A DNA stretch of 64,000 bases from the NCBI RefSeq assembly GCF_001704275.1, contig NZ_CP011533.1, forward strand, positions 8,990,001 to 9,054,000, written 5' to 3'. A model generated the notes under the pieces. It did not search any database, was not told where the DNA came from, and saw nothing but the letters and a program-made list of their open reading frames with translations. Source of the DNA: Streptomyces noursei ATCC 11455 (GTDB taxonomy: Bacteria; Actinomycetota; Actinomycetes; Streptomycetales; Streptomycetaceae). Position 1 is the stretch's first letter. Each line of letters opens with the position of its first letter. The translations under genes and the position numbers were made by a program. This document shows positions 18,044 to 26,771 of this stretch, piece by piece.

Positions 18044-19190
18044 CCGCTACCTCGCCGCCTTGGTGCGGGACCGCTGGGGCACCCTGCTGAGCATGGTGAA
18101 CGCTGACGTCACCCAGCGGTACGCGGCCGGGGAACCGTTGCCCTCGTGGTTCGCGAGGGCCGCCGCCGACGCCGGCCTGACCTCGTACGCACTGCCCCGG
18201 CACGCCGGTGGGCAGGGCGCCGGCCCCCGGACCTGGGGGCGGGTCCTGGAGGAGATCGGCTACCTGTGCGAGGACGACGCGGTCCCGTACACCGTGAGCA
18301 TGCAAGTGGGCATCGCCACCGCGCTGTTGGAGGCGGAACGCCCCGAGCCGGCCCGGCGCCATGTGCACCGGCTGGCCGACGGGACGGCGTTGGCGGCGCT
18401 CGCCTACTCCGAGGACGCCGACCCCTTCGCCCTGGCCACACGGCTCCGCCACACCGCCGGCGGATTCCTGCTCACCGGACACAAGACCCACGTCAGCGGC
18501 GCCGCCCTGGCGGACCTCTTCCTCACCTACGCCCTCGACGACGGCGGCGACATGGTCGCAGTGATCGTCGAACGCGACGACCCCGGGGTGCGGTGCGGAC
18601 CCACCGCCTCCATCGGGCACCGCACCAACGGACCGCGCACCCTCACCTTCGAGCACACCGCCCTTCCCGCCGACCGCATCGTCGCCGCCCAGGACGGACT
18701 GGGGCACGCCCAACGCTTCCTCAACGCCCGGCGGCTGGTGGCCGTATGCGGGCCCCTGGGCCGCGCCCGGGCCCTGCTCGAACGCTGCGCACACCGCCTG
18801 GCGACCACCACCCGCTACGGACGCCCCCTGAGCCAGTTGCCCAACGTCCAAGGTGCACTCGGGCGAATGTACATCTCCCTCCAGGCCGCACAAGCCACTC
18901 TCCACCACGCCCTGGACCGGGCCGAAGCCGGCCACTGCGACCCGCTCTTCGACCCCGTGATCACCGCTGCCAAGCACTTCGTGGTCGAGCAGATCCGCTC
19001 GATCGCGGACCAGGCATTCCGCGTGCTCGGCGGACACGCCTGCTACGGGGACCCCCGCTACGGCCAGGCGTTGCGCGACTTCACCGACCTCGTGGTGGCC
19101 GCCGGCTCCCAGGACACCCTGGAGGTCCTCCTGGGAGCCACCGCCCTCTCGGCCTGCGCCACCCCGGCACGAAGGGAACCGACCTCATGA
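18018..19190 (+). CDS. Acyl-CoA dehydrogenase-like flavoprotein 2
   Basis: 390 residues with a normal ACAD layout: LAALAYSEDADPF, GFLLTGHKTHVSGA, FEHTALPADRIV, RRLVAVCGPLGRARALLERCAHRLATTTRYGRPL and QAFRVLGGHACYGDPRYGQALRDF. At the catalytic-Glu segment (usually EGTs) it reads VAAGSQDTLEVLL, so the usual base is absent. It may pair with flavoprotein 1 as a heteromeric enzyme, as known for some actinobacterial FadE pairs. Start GTG 18018 behind a G-rich ribosome site; ATG 18024 is possible. Confidence 0.8.
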   Translation: MSMALPTDDRYLAALVRDRWGTLLSMVNADVTQRYAAGEPLPSWFARAAADAGLTSYALPRHAGGQGAGPRTWGRVLEEIGYLCEDDAVPYTVSMQVGIATALLEAERPEPARRHVHRLADGTALAALAYSEDADPFALATRLRHTAGGFLLTGHKTHVSGAALADLFLTYALDDGGDMVAVIVERDDPGVRCGPTASIGHRTNGPRTLTFEHTALPADRIVAAQDGLGHAQRFLNARRLVAVCGPLGRARALLERCAHRLATTTRYGRPLSQLPNVQGALGRMYISLQAAQATLHHALDRAEAGHCDPLFDPVITAAKHFVVEQIRSIADQAFRVLGGHACYGDPRYGQALRDFTDLVVAAGSQDTLEVLLGATALSACATPARREPTS

Positions 19191-19453
19191 CGCTGCTCCT
19201 CAGCGGAACCCTCCAGCGCTTCGCCGGCTTCGAGCGCGAAATCACGCTCCCCGCCAGGACACTCGCCGAGGCCCTGCGCCACGCCGAGGAGCGGTATCCG
19301 CAACTGCGCCAGGTCCTGCGCGACAGCGGGGGAAGGCTGCGCGGCACACACCGGGTGCTGATCAACGGCGAGTTGGTGTCCGCACCGGAAGACCACCTCT
19401 TCCTGCAGGACGGGGATACGGTGGAGATCCTTACCGCGATCGCCGGAGGCTGA
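19187..19453 (+). CDS. ThiS/MoaD-like ubiquitin-fold sulfur-carrier protein
   Basis: 88 residues with a beta-grasp pattern: MTLLLSGTLQRFAG, a helix (AEALRHAEERYPQLRQVL), VLINGELVS, and LQDGDTVEILTAIAGG ending exactly in Gly-Gly. A terminal GG is needed for adenylation and thiocarboxylate formation in ThiS, MoaD, QbsE and CysO. No E1-like activating enzyme or sulfurtransferase is next to it, so activation would come from elsewhere or from an adenylating enzyme of this operon. The ATG overlaps the dehydrogenase stop (ATGA). It is the last gene of the operon. Confidence 0.75.
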   Translation: MTLLLSGTLQRFAGFEREITLPARTLAEALRHAEERYPQLRQVLRDSGGRLRGTHRVLINGELVSAPEDHLFLQDGDTVEILTAIAGG

Positions 19454-19501
19454 CCGTCCAACAGCGGTGCATGGTCCGGTCCCGGGCCGGCCCCACACCC
19501 C

Positions 19502-20290
19502 TCAGCCCAGGCAGCGGGCAGCGGCCGTCAGCGCGTGTGCAGTCCGGCGGGCCTGCTCGACCAGCGTGGTCACGCACACGCCCGGGCAACCCCCGCCACC
19601 GATCTCCACCGCGGCCACCACCCGACCAGCCCGGTCGGTCACCGGAGCGGCGGCACGGAACGCCCCAAGGTCGGAGGCGTCGGTGTGGACGGCGATCCGG
19701 CGGCGCCGGATGTCGGCCAGGGCGCGTGCCAGCCCGGCACCCGTGGCTGCCCTGCCCGTTCCGCACGGTCGCTCGGCCTGCGCAAAGGCCAGCAGCACGC
19801 GGCCTGCGGGTGTCTGCACGGCTGGTAGCCGGTCGATGTCCTCACCTCCGTCGTCGAGGCGGTCGGGCCCGTAGAGCCGTTCCAGGTACGTCACTTCGTC
19901 TCCTGTGAGCACGCCCAGGCCGACCATCTGGTGTGTCCTCTCGTAGAGCTCGACCAGGTGGGGCAGATACCACCGCCGTGGCACGGCGAAGGACGGCCGG
20001 GCGGGCGCGGCGGTGGCCGGGGGAACGGCCAGGCCGAGCAGATAGCCGGCATCCGTGCGTCGCACCAGTCCCGCGTCGCACATGGATGCCAGCAGGCGGT
20101 GGACCGTGGTCTTGGGCAGGCCGGTGCGGTGGGTGAGTTTGGTCAGCGACAGGGGAGCGGCCGCCTCCGCCAGTTCGGCGAGTATGACGCCGACCCTGCG
20201 CACGACACCGGTCGTCTGGGGAGAGCCACCAGGCAGCCTCGGCCGGTCAGGAGCATGGTCCGGCGCTCCGGACGCCACGCTGAACACCAC
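19502..20290 (-). CDS. IclR-family transcriptional regulator
   Basis: 262 residues. The N-terminal winged helix reads VGVILAELAEAAAPLSLTKLTHRTGLPKTTVHRLL (about 34-68, quoted in parts), followed by LVRRTDAGYLLG. The C-terminal effector domain resembles IclR (QTPAGRVLLAFA, RIAVHTDASDLGAFRAAAPVTDRAGRVVAAVEIG). It converges on the lipid-type operon with 48 bases between the stops and is the nearest candidate to control it. It starts at GTG 20288-20290 (the next codon is also GTG). Confidence 0.88.
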   Translation of the reverse strand: MVFSVASGAPDHAPDRPRLPGGSPQTTGVVRRVGVILAELAEAAAPLSLTKLTHRTGLPKTTVHRLLASMCDAGLVRRTDAGYLLGLAVPPATAAPARPSFAVPRRWYLPHLVELYERTHQMVGLGVLTGDEVTYLERLYGPDRLDDGGEDIDRLPAVQTPAGRVLLAFAQAERPCGTGRAATGAGLARALADIRRRRIAVHTDASDLGAFRAAAPVTDRAGRVVAAVEIGGGGCPGVCVTTLVEQARRTAHALTAAARCLG

Positions 20291-20892
20291 ACGCCTACCT
20301 CTGCACTAGGTCCGGACGGCCCGCCGCGTCAGGAGGCGACCCACCGCCGGTCACGGCCGGGATCCGATGTCCCACGGACCTCACCCAGGAGCACCGCGGT
20401 GCCACACCCAGCGGAAGACCGTGGGTGGTTGGCTCGGGACTGCCCGGCGATCTCGGCTGTGTCGCCAGCTCGATGCGTACCTGCGCGCAGGAGGACAGGA
20501 AAGCGGCCGGGCATCCCGCGCGTGCCCGGCGGGTGAATCGGCCGCCTCTGTCCAGTCGACCCCGGCCCGTGGGCGGAGGCAACCCCTTGCCGCCCGCGCA
20601 CGGAGGCACTTCGCGAGCCCGCCGCGTGGCTGCATGTGCCAATGGCCAGCCCGCGCGACGCGCGCTCCCGGACGCGCGATGCGCGCCGATGCCTCCCGCT
20701 CGCCTCCTCCCGAGCAGGAGGTCACGCCGAAGCGGGAGGAGGCGCAGCGCCTCACGATCCCGCCCCGAGGCGTGATCCACCGCCGTCGTCCGCGCCTTCA
20801 CCGCGTGCCCCCGTTCCGGAGGTGACTCCGTCAGAGGGGGCGGGACGGCGCCTCCAGGGGCGCGCGGCGGCGGACGGCTTGCCGCGACGACG
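20291..20892. other. 602-base interval without a convincing gene
   Basis: Open frames exist on both strands but they are Arg-rich mirrors without start signals or family motifs. A run of short GCGCG-type motifs lies around 20645-20690. The IclR promoter must be at the left end. I see no RNA gene, strong terminator or mobile-element trace. Confidence 0.5.
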
Positions 20893-23043
20893 TCAGGAGC
20901 TCGTCAGGATGACGAGTTGCCCGGTCGCCCGGGTCATCGCGACATAGCGATCGACCGCACCTTCGATGCCCGTGCCGAACTCCTCCGGGTCGACGAGGAC
21001 GACCAGGTCGAACTCCAGCCCCTTCGTCAGTTCCGGGGCGAGCGACCGCACCCGGGACGTCGCCCGGAACGTGGGATCGCCGATGACGCAGGCGATCCCG
21101 TCCGCATGCGCGGCGAGCCAGGCGTCGAGGATCGAGTCCCGGTCCGCAACGGATCCGTGAGCGACGGGCACGCCGCTGCTGCGGATGGAGGTCGGCACGT
21201 TGGCATCCGGCAACTCGGCCCGGATGACCAGCTCGGCCTCCGACATGACCTCTTCCGGCGTCCGGTAGTTGATGCTCAGGGAGGTCGCCTCGACCCGGTC
21301 GAGCCCGATCCGCTCCAGTCGTTCCTGCCACGACTCGGTGAACCCGTGCCTGGCCTGGGCGCGATCCCCGACGATGGTGAAGCTCCGGGACGGACACCGC
21401 AACAGCAGCATCCGCCACTCCGCGTCGGTCAGTTCCTGAGCCTCGTCCACGACGATGTGCGCGAACGGGCCGGCGAGGCGGTCCGGATCGATGCCGGGCA
21501 GGGCGGTCCGGTCGATCAGCCTGTCCTGCAGGTCCTGCCCGCGCAGCATGGTCACCGCGCCCTCACCGTCGTCATCCGCCGCCAGCACATCGGCGATGAC
21601 GTCGGCCATGCGGGCGCGCTCTGCGTCGACTGCGGCCTGCTGCCGGCGGGTGCGTCGCGCCGCCTCCGGGTCGCCCAGCCGCTGCCGCGCCGCGTCCAGG
21701 AGCGGCAGGTCGGACACCGTCCATGCCTGGGGCGCCTCCTTGCGCCGCAGCGTGCGCACCTCGTCGCGGCTGAGCCAGGGGGCGCACATCCGCAGATACG
21801 CCGGCACCGACCACAGGTCTCCGACGAGGTCGGTCGCTTCGAGCAGCGGCCAGGCGCGGTTGAGGGTGGTGACCAGATCCTCGTCGTGCCTGAGCGAGCG
21901 TTGGAACAGGTCGGGCGGGACATCGCCGTCGAGCTTGTCCAGCAGGATCGTGACCAGCTCGTCCCAGATCTGCTCGCGCGCCTCGTTGTGCGGGGTGCCC
22001 GGATCCGGCGCGTCGAACGCCTCGGCCCAGTCGTCGGCGCTCAGTCGGATGTCGGCCCAGGCGGTCGTGACCGTCATCCCCTCGGCCGGCGGCTCCTCGT
22101 AGAACCTGACGGCCGCCTCGATCGCCTCGACCATGCCTGCGGACGACTTCAGTCGGGCGACCTCCGGGTCGGCCTCGACCGCCGCTCCGGCCCCCTCGGC
22201 GACGAGGTCCCGCACCGTGCAGGTCTGCACCCCCTCCTCCCCGAGACTGGGCAGGACGTCCTCGACGTAGGCCAGGTAGGGCTGGTGCGGACCGACGAAC
22301 AGCACGCCGCCCCGACGGTGGCCGAGGCGAGGGTCGGAGTAGAGAAGGTGGGCGGTGCGATGCAGGGCGACGACCGTCTTGCCGGTGCCCGGTCCGCCGT
22401 CGACGACGAGAGCGCCCCGGGAACCCGCCCGGATGATGGCGTCCTGGTCGGCCTGGATGGTGGCGAGCACGTCGCGCATCCGCGACGACCGGGTGCTGCC
22501 CAGGCTGGCGATGAAGGCGGACTGGTCGTCGAGCGCGGCGTGCCCGTCCAGTCCGTCGGCGGTGAACACCTCGTCCCAGTAGTCGCCGATCCGGCCGCCG
22601 GTCCAGCGATACCTGCGGCGGCTGGCCAGACCCATCGGGTTGGCGTGGGTCGCCGCGAAGAACGGTGCGGCGGCCGGGGAGCGCCAGTCGACCAGCAGCC
22701 GACGCCCCGCGCTGTCGGTGAGGCCGAGCCGTCCGATGTACACGGGCTCGGGGTCGTCCGCGCCGACGACGCGCCCCAGGCACAGATCCAGGCCGAAGCG
22801 CCGCAGGGCGCGCAGGCGCCCGGTGAGCCGCTGGACCTCCGCGTCCCGGTCCATGGCCTGCCGGCCGACGCCGCCGGGCGACTTCAGTTCGGCGTCGAGG
22901 CGGTCGGACAGTTCGGCCATCGACTGCTCAAGGCTCTCCGCGATGGCCGCGAAGTGCCGTTCGTCGCCGGCGATCAGGGTCGGGTCCGCCTTGGGGGAGA
23001 GGCGGTCGGGAAGGTCGAACGCGCTGGTGGTCAGGGAATTCAT
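20893..23043 (-). CDS. helR: RNA polymerase-recycling motor ATPase HelR (HelD-like)
   Basis: 716 residues, UvrD/HelD-like superfamily 1 ATPase. Walker A is GGPGTGKTVVALHRTAHLLY. Walker B is IVVDEAQELTDAEW, followed by FTIVGDRAQARHGF and late helicase motifs (SINYRTPEEV, TKGLEFDLVVLVDPE, YVAMTRATGQLVIL). The N-terminal region (about 1-110) is helical, as in HelD proteins that reach into the polymerase channels. HelR proteins release stalled polymerase and can displace rifamycins, giving tolerance. I chose ATG 23041-23043, with GGAGC nine bases upstream; a GTG at 23068-23070 is possible. The upstream palindrome supports the HelR call. Confidence 0.85.
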   Translation of the reverse strand: MNSLTTSAFDLPDRLSPKADPTLIAGDERHFAAIAESLEQSMAELSDRLDAELKSPGGVGRQAMDRDAEVQRLTGRLRALRRFGLDLCLGRVVGADDPEPVYIGRLGLTDSAGRRLLVDWRSPAAAPFFAATHANPMGLASRRRYRWTGGRIGDYWDEVFTADGLDGHAALDDQSAFIASLGSTRSSRMRDVLATIQADQDAIIRAGSRGALVVDGGPGTGKTVVALHRTAHLLYSDPRLGHRRGGVLFVGPHQPYLAYVEDVLPSLGEEGVQTCTVRDLVAEGAGAAVEADPEVARLKSSAGMVEAIEAAVRFYEEPPAEGMTVTTAWADIRLSADDWAEAFDAPDPGTPHNEAREQIWDELVTILLDKLDGDVPPDLFQRSLRHDEDLVTTLNRAWPLLEATDLVGDLWSVPAYLRMCAPWLSRDEVRTLRRKEAPQAWTVSDLPLLDAARQRLGDPEAARRTRRQQAAVDAERARMADVIADVLAADDDGEGAVTMLRGQDLQDRLIDRTALPGIDPDRLAGPFAHIVVDEAQELTDAEWRMLLLRCPSRSFTIVGDRAQARHGFTESWQERLERIGLDRVEATSLSINYRTPEEVMSEAELVIRAELPDANVPTSIRSSGVPVAHGSVADRDSILDAWLAAHADGIACVIGDPTFRATSRVRSLAPELTKGLEFDLVVLVDPEEFGTGIEGAVDRYVAMTRATGQLVILTSS

Positions 23044-23129
23044 GGCACCGGCTCCGATAGACACACGCACTTCGTAAAGCTCCCATTGCCGAAGGTCCTG
23101 GCCGAGGTCAGCGATTGTGCGGCATGACT

Positions 23130-23150
23130 GGGGCCTTGCCGCAAGGCCCC
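23130..23150 (-). promoter_or_regulatory. Perfect palindrome upstream of helR, resembling a rifamycin-associated element
   Basis: Ten-base arms ggggccttgc and gcaaggcccc flank a single central base at 23140, about 87 bases before the helR start. Actinomycete rifamycin-resistance genes, including helR, are known to carry a conserved GC-rich inverted repeat (RAE) upstream that is needed for rifamycin induction. Match in type and place is clear; I cannot verify the exact published consensus. Confidence 0.6.
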
Positions 23151-23639
23151 CAGTGCGCTATACGTTGAGAGTGGCAAGGAGTGGGTACGCCCTTCTGCCG
23201 TGATCGTCCGCTCCGGACGGACAAGCCCTTCACGAGGCGCGCCGCGCCGCATGCGGCACTGCCCGACGCCCGGAAACCGTCGGCTGACGGGCAGACAAGG
23301 CGCCCGGCCCGTGCCGCCGACGGCCCCGATGCGGGCCGGACACCACTCAGCGCAAGGCGCGATCCAACGTGTCCCGGTGAGCGAAGACCCACTGATGGGC
23401 CGCCCGCACTTGCCCCACCACCCCGGCGTCACGGAGACGGACCATCGACGGGGTCTCCGCGGTGCGCCGCGGCCTCGATGCCGCGCCGGCACCCCGAACT
23501 CCCCGCCGACTCCGCCATGCGCCCGGACGGGCAGGCGCGCGGTCCGTCCGGACCTCGTCCCGCACGGCCGCCGGCAACGGTCCACTGCCGAAGCCCACCC
23601 CACCCCCACATCATTGTGACCGTCATCACGCCCGGCGGC

Positions 23640-23666
23640 TGTCACGATCGCCGGGCCTGCGATGTC
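23640..23666 (+). promoter_or_regulatory. Candidate ECF41/SigJ promoter of the first oxidoreductase gene
   Basis: TGTCACG, 16 bases, then TGTC. The ECF41 promoter pattern known from characterised members is TGTCACA-N16-CGTC. The -10-like part ends 36 bases before the GTG start at 23703. The sigma factor gene at 26768 is the likely user. Confidence 0.5.
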
Positions 23667-23702
23667 CTCACAGCGTCAGGCCGAACCGAACGGAGGTGGG
23701 TC

Positions 23703-24854
23703 GTGGTGGCGCGAGTGGTGGTCGTCGGAGCGGGCTACGCGGGAGTGATGGCCGCGAACCGACTGGCGGCCGTGGGACGGTCCGACGTGGACGTCACGGT
23801 GGTCAACCCGCGACCGGAATTCGTGGAACGCATCCGGCTGCACGAGCACGCGGCGGGCGCGCCCCGCGCGATACGGCCGCTGCGCGGTCTGTTGCGCCCC
23901 GACGTGCGACTGCGGGTGGCGACGGCGGACACGATCGCCGAGCGATCCGTGCGGCTCGACGACGGTGGCGCGCTCGACTTCGACTATCTGCTGTACGCGG
24001 TGGGCAGCACGGCCGCCCGCGGCATGACCGGGTCCGAGCACGCCTGGCACATCGCCGACCTCGACGGTGCCGAGTCGTTGCGCACCCGACTGCGGCAACT
24101 GCCCGCACAGGCACCCGTCGTCATCGTCGGCGGCGGCCTGACCGGGATCGAGAGCGCCGCCGAAATCGCTCACCGGTACCCGTCCTTGGACATCGCGCTG
24201 GTCTCCCGGTCGGTCGCCGCCGGGCTGCCCGCATCCAGCCGCGCCCGCATCGAAGGCAAGCTCGCGAACGCCGGGGTCGCGCTGCACACCGGACTGCGGG
24301 TCACCGCGATCCGCGCGGACGGCGTCGACACCGACGGCGGCCGGCTGCCCAGCGACTGCACGGTCTGGGCGGCCTCGTCGGCCGTACCGGACCTGGCGCT
24401 GCGCAGTGGCCTTCCGGTGGCCGCCGACGGCCGTCTGCGCACCGACGACGCCTTGGTGTGCCCGCACCATCGACGGATCGTCGGAGTCGGCGACGCCGTC
24501 GCGCCACCCGCGCACGTAGGGGCGCACCTGCGGATGAGCTGTCAGGCGGCGTTGCCCATGGGCGCCCACGGCGCCGACACGGTGCTCGCGATGATCCGAG
24601 GGCAACAACCGACGTCCGTGTCGATCGGCATGACCGGAAAGGCGATCAGCCTCGGTCGGCGGGACGGCTTCATCCAGGCCGCGCACCGGGACGACACCCC
24701 CGCGGCGTTCGCGCTGTCCGGCCGGGCGGCGGCCGTGGTCAAGGAACGGGTCTGCCGCTTCACCGTCACCTCGATGCGGTTTCCACGCGCCTACCGGTGG
24801 CTTCCCGGCGCGACACCCTCAGTGCCCGTGCCGACCCCGGTCGCAGCCCGATGA
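23703..24854 (+). CDS. FAD/NAD(P)-dependent oxidoreductase (NDH-2-like) 1
   Basis: 383 residues. N-terminal dinucleotide fold VVVVGAGYAGVMAANRL binds FAD. A second fold VVIVGGGLTGIESAAEIA (about 140) binds NAD(P)H, and IVGVGDAVAPPAHVG is the usual C-terminal FAD contact. The Ile/Val pattern and length (about 380-400) fit the type II NADH dehydrogenase/AIF-like group, soluble or peripheral. Start GTG 23703, with GGAGG six bases upstream. It heads the block that ends in the ECF41 sigma factor, whose partners in other species are often such oxidoreductases. Confidence 0.85.
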   Translation: MVARVVVVGAGYAGVMAANRLAAVGRSDVDVTVVNPRPEFVERIRLHEHAAGAPRAIRPLRGLLRPDVRLRVATADTIAERSVRLDDGGALDFDYLLYAVGSTAARGMTGSEHAWHIADLDGAESLRTRLRQLPAQAPVVIVGGGLTGIESAAEIAHRYPSLDIALVSRSVAAGLPASSRARIEGKLANAGVALHTGLRVTAIRADGVDTDGGRLPSDCTVWAASSAVPDLALRSGLPVAADGRLRTDDALVCPHHRRIVGVGDAVAPPAHVGAHLRMSCQAALPMGAHGADTVLAMIRGQQPTSVSIGMTGKAISLGRRDGFIQAAHRDDTPAAFALSGRAAAVVKERVCRFTVTSMRFPRAYRWLPGATPSVPVPTPVAAR

Positions 24855-24940
24855 GCGGGAAGAACTCCCGGGCAGACCGAGCGCATGGCCCGATCTGCCC
24901 AGCACCATACGGAATACGTCGAAGCGAAAGGAACAGCATC

Positions 24941-25414
24941 ATGAAGGCCGTCATCGTGTGCACCTCCGTGTCCCACGGCAACACCAAGAGGATCGCCGAC
25001 GTCATGGGCCAGGTGCTCCAGGCCCGGGTCGTCGCCCCCGAAGAAGTCGACATGGCGGAACTCGCCACCTGTGACCTCGTGGGATTCGGCTCCGGGATCT
25101 TCATGCAGAACGTCCATCCGCAGCTGCGCCAGTTCGTCCAGGCACTCCCGACGGGTGAACGACGCAACGCGTTCGTGTTCACCACCAGCGGGCTCCCCGC
25201 ACTGCGGGTCCGGCCCTTCACCCGCCCCCTCGTGCGGCTCCTCCAGCAGAAGGGCTTCGAGGTGCGCGACACCTTCTCGTGCCGCGGCTTCGACACCTCG
25301 TTTCCGTTCAAGCTCGTCGGCGGCATCAAGAGCGGACGTCCCAACGGTGCCGATCTGGTGGCGGCGCGCACCTTCGCCGAAGGGCTGCGGGACCGGATCG
25401 GCGCCGCTTCCTGA
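24941..25414 (+). CDS. Flavodoxin-family protein
   Basis: 157 residues. The FMN phosphate loop is CTSVSHGNTKRIADVMG at the N-terminus, followed by DLVGFGSGIF and FVFTTSGLP segments that cradle the isoalloxazine. The remainder matches single-domain flavodoxins related to menaquinone-dependent protoporphyrinogen oxidase-like proteins. It should act as a cytoplasmic electron carrier. It sits between two FAD oxidoreductases, which are its probable partners. AAAGGAA lies about 8 bases before the ATG. Confidence 0.85.
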   Translation: MKAVIVCTSVSHGNTKRIADVMGQVLQARVVAPEEVDMAELATCDLVGFGSGIFMQNVHPQLRQFVQALPTGERRNAFVFTTSGLPALRVRPFTRPLVRLLQQKGFEVRDTFSCRGFDTSFPFKLVGGIKSGRPNGADLVAARTFAEGLRDRIGAAS

Positions 25415-25500
25415 CCGGCACGACCCGACCACGACGACGGTTCCGTGAGTCCCCCAACTACCCCCTTCCAGGCCCTGTGCTGCGCATCACATCGACCTCA

Positions 25501-25528
25501 TGTCACGTAGGGGCGGCCAGCTTCCATC
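25501..25528 (+). promoter_or_regulatory. Candidate ECF41/SigJ promoter of the second oxidoreductase gene
   Basis: TGTCACG is followed, after 17 bases, by CATC. It ends 37 bases before the ATG at 25566, almost the same geometry as the element at 23640-23666. The -35-like half is identical in both copies. Confidence 0.45.
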
Positions 25529-25565
25529 TGGTGGTCGTCAGCAGCGGATCAAGGAGGACGGAACG

Positions 25566-26771
25566 ATGAACGCACAGCAGGGCACCGGCACGGAGACCGC
25601 GCACCGGGTAGTGATACTGGGAGCGGGGTACGCGGGCATGGCCGCGGCCGTGCAACTCGCGGTCCGCACCAAGCGGCACCAGGGCGTGCAGGTGACCGTG
25701 GTCAACGCACAGGAGCGGTTCACCGAGCGCCTGCGGCTGCACATGACGGCGACCGGGCAGGAACTCGCCGAGCTGAGCATCCCGGAGGTGCTGGAGGGCA
25801 CGGGCGCACGGTTCGTGCGCGGCTGGGTGACGGCGGTGGACGCGGACGTGAAGACCGTGCGGATCGACGATCACCGAGTCCTGCACTATGACACGCTGGT
25901 CTATGGGTTGGGCACGGTGGCCGACACCTCGGCGGTGCCGGGTGTCGAGGACCACGCGTACTCCCTGAGCACCGTCCAGGAGGCCGAGTTGCTGGCCGAC
26001 CGGCTCCGGAGGCTCGGCGGCGGCACGGTGGCGGTGGTCGGCAGCGGGCTGACCGGCGTCGAATCGGCCGCCGAGATCGCCGAACGGTACCCGGAGTCGA
26101 ACGTCGTACTGCTGGGCCGTCAGGAGCCCGGTGCGACGATGAACGCGAAGGCCGCGGCGTATCTGCGGGCCGCGCTCGGCCGGCTCGGAGTCCAGGTGCG
26201 CGCCGGCGTCGAGGTGGCCAAGGTGCTGCCCGACTCGGTCGAGTTGGCGGGCGGGGAGAGCATCGCCGCCGAGGCGGTGCTGTGGACGAGCGGTACGCGG
26301 GTGTCGCCGCTGGCGGCAGCCGCCGGACTGGCCGTCGACGAGCGCGGACGCGTCGTCACCGACGCCACGCTGCGCTCGGTGTCCCACCCCGATGTGTACG
26401 CGATCGGTGACGCGGCCGCGATCCGCCAGGGGTACGGCGTCATGCACGGCACCTGCCAGGGCGGCATGCCGACCGGCGTGCACGCCGCGACCTCGATCGA
26501 CCGTGTCCTCAAGGGCAAGCAGCCCAGGCCGTTCCGCTTCGGCTACTACCACACGCCGGTGAGCCTGGGGCGGGGCGATGCCGTGGTGCAGTTCACCCAC
26601 CCCGATGACAGTCCGCGCCGGATCTGCCTGACCGGCCGCATGGCGGTCCGGTACAAGGAGACGGTGACCGCCTCGCCCTGGCCGACCTACGGCCGTATGA
26701 AGAAGATGCCCGCCTCGGGCGCGTTCTGGCCCCGTGGGGGTCGCTTCACCCGCACTCAGGAGGCCCGGTGA
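25566..26771 (+). CDS. FAD/NAD(P)-dependent oxidoreductase (NDH-2-like) 2
   Basis: 401 residues. FAD fold VVILGAGYAGMAAAVQLA, NAD(P)H fold VAVVGSGLTGVESAAEIA and the DVYAIGDAAAIRQGYG FAD contact. It is a clear paralogue of the protein encoded at 23703 but with a Tyr/Arg/Lys-rich C-terminus (RYKETVTASPWPTYGRMKKM). GGAGG lies ahead of the ATG. Its stop overlaps the sigma-factor start codon (GTGA at 26768-26771), so oxidoreductase and sigma factor are translationally coupled. Confidence 0.87.
   Translation: MNAQQGTGTETAHRVVILGAGYAGMAAAVQLAVRTKRHQGVQVTVVNAQERFTERLRLHMTATGQELAELSIPEVLEGTGARFVRGWVTAVDADVKTVRIDDHRVLHYDTLVYGLGTVADTSAVPGVEDHAYSLSTVQEAELLADRLRRLGGGTVAVVGSGLTGVESAAEIAERYPESNVVLLGRQEPGATMNAKAAAYLRAALGRLGVQVRAGVEVAKVLPDSVELAGGESIAAEAVLWTSGTRVSPLAAAAGLAVDERGRVVTDATLRSVSHPDVYAIGDAAAIRQGYGVMHGTCQGGMPTGVHAATSIDRVLKGKQPRPFRFGYYHTPVSLGRGDAVVQFTHPDDSPRRICLTGRMAVRYKETVTASPWPTYGRMKKMPASGAFWPRGGRFTRTQEAR

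Larger units (their letters stand above)
23044..23702. promoter_or_regulatory. Divergent intergenic region between helR and the redox block
   Basis: 659 bases with no convincing gene. The left part holds the helR leader and a palindrome (23130-23150). The right part holds a TGTCACG-type element (23640-23666) and the GGAGG ribosome site at 23692-23696 for the GTG at 23703. The middle, about 23200-23600, shows neither a coding frame nor an obvious signal. Confidence 0.5.

Noticed and set aside
20295..20801. A 168-codon minus-strand frame between the IclR and helR genes
   Set aside because: The sequence is Arg-rich without conserved segments, its third-position bias is no better than the other frames, and there is no ribosome site.
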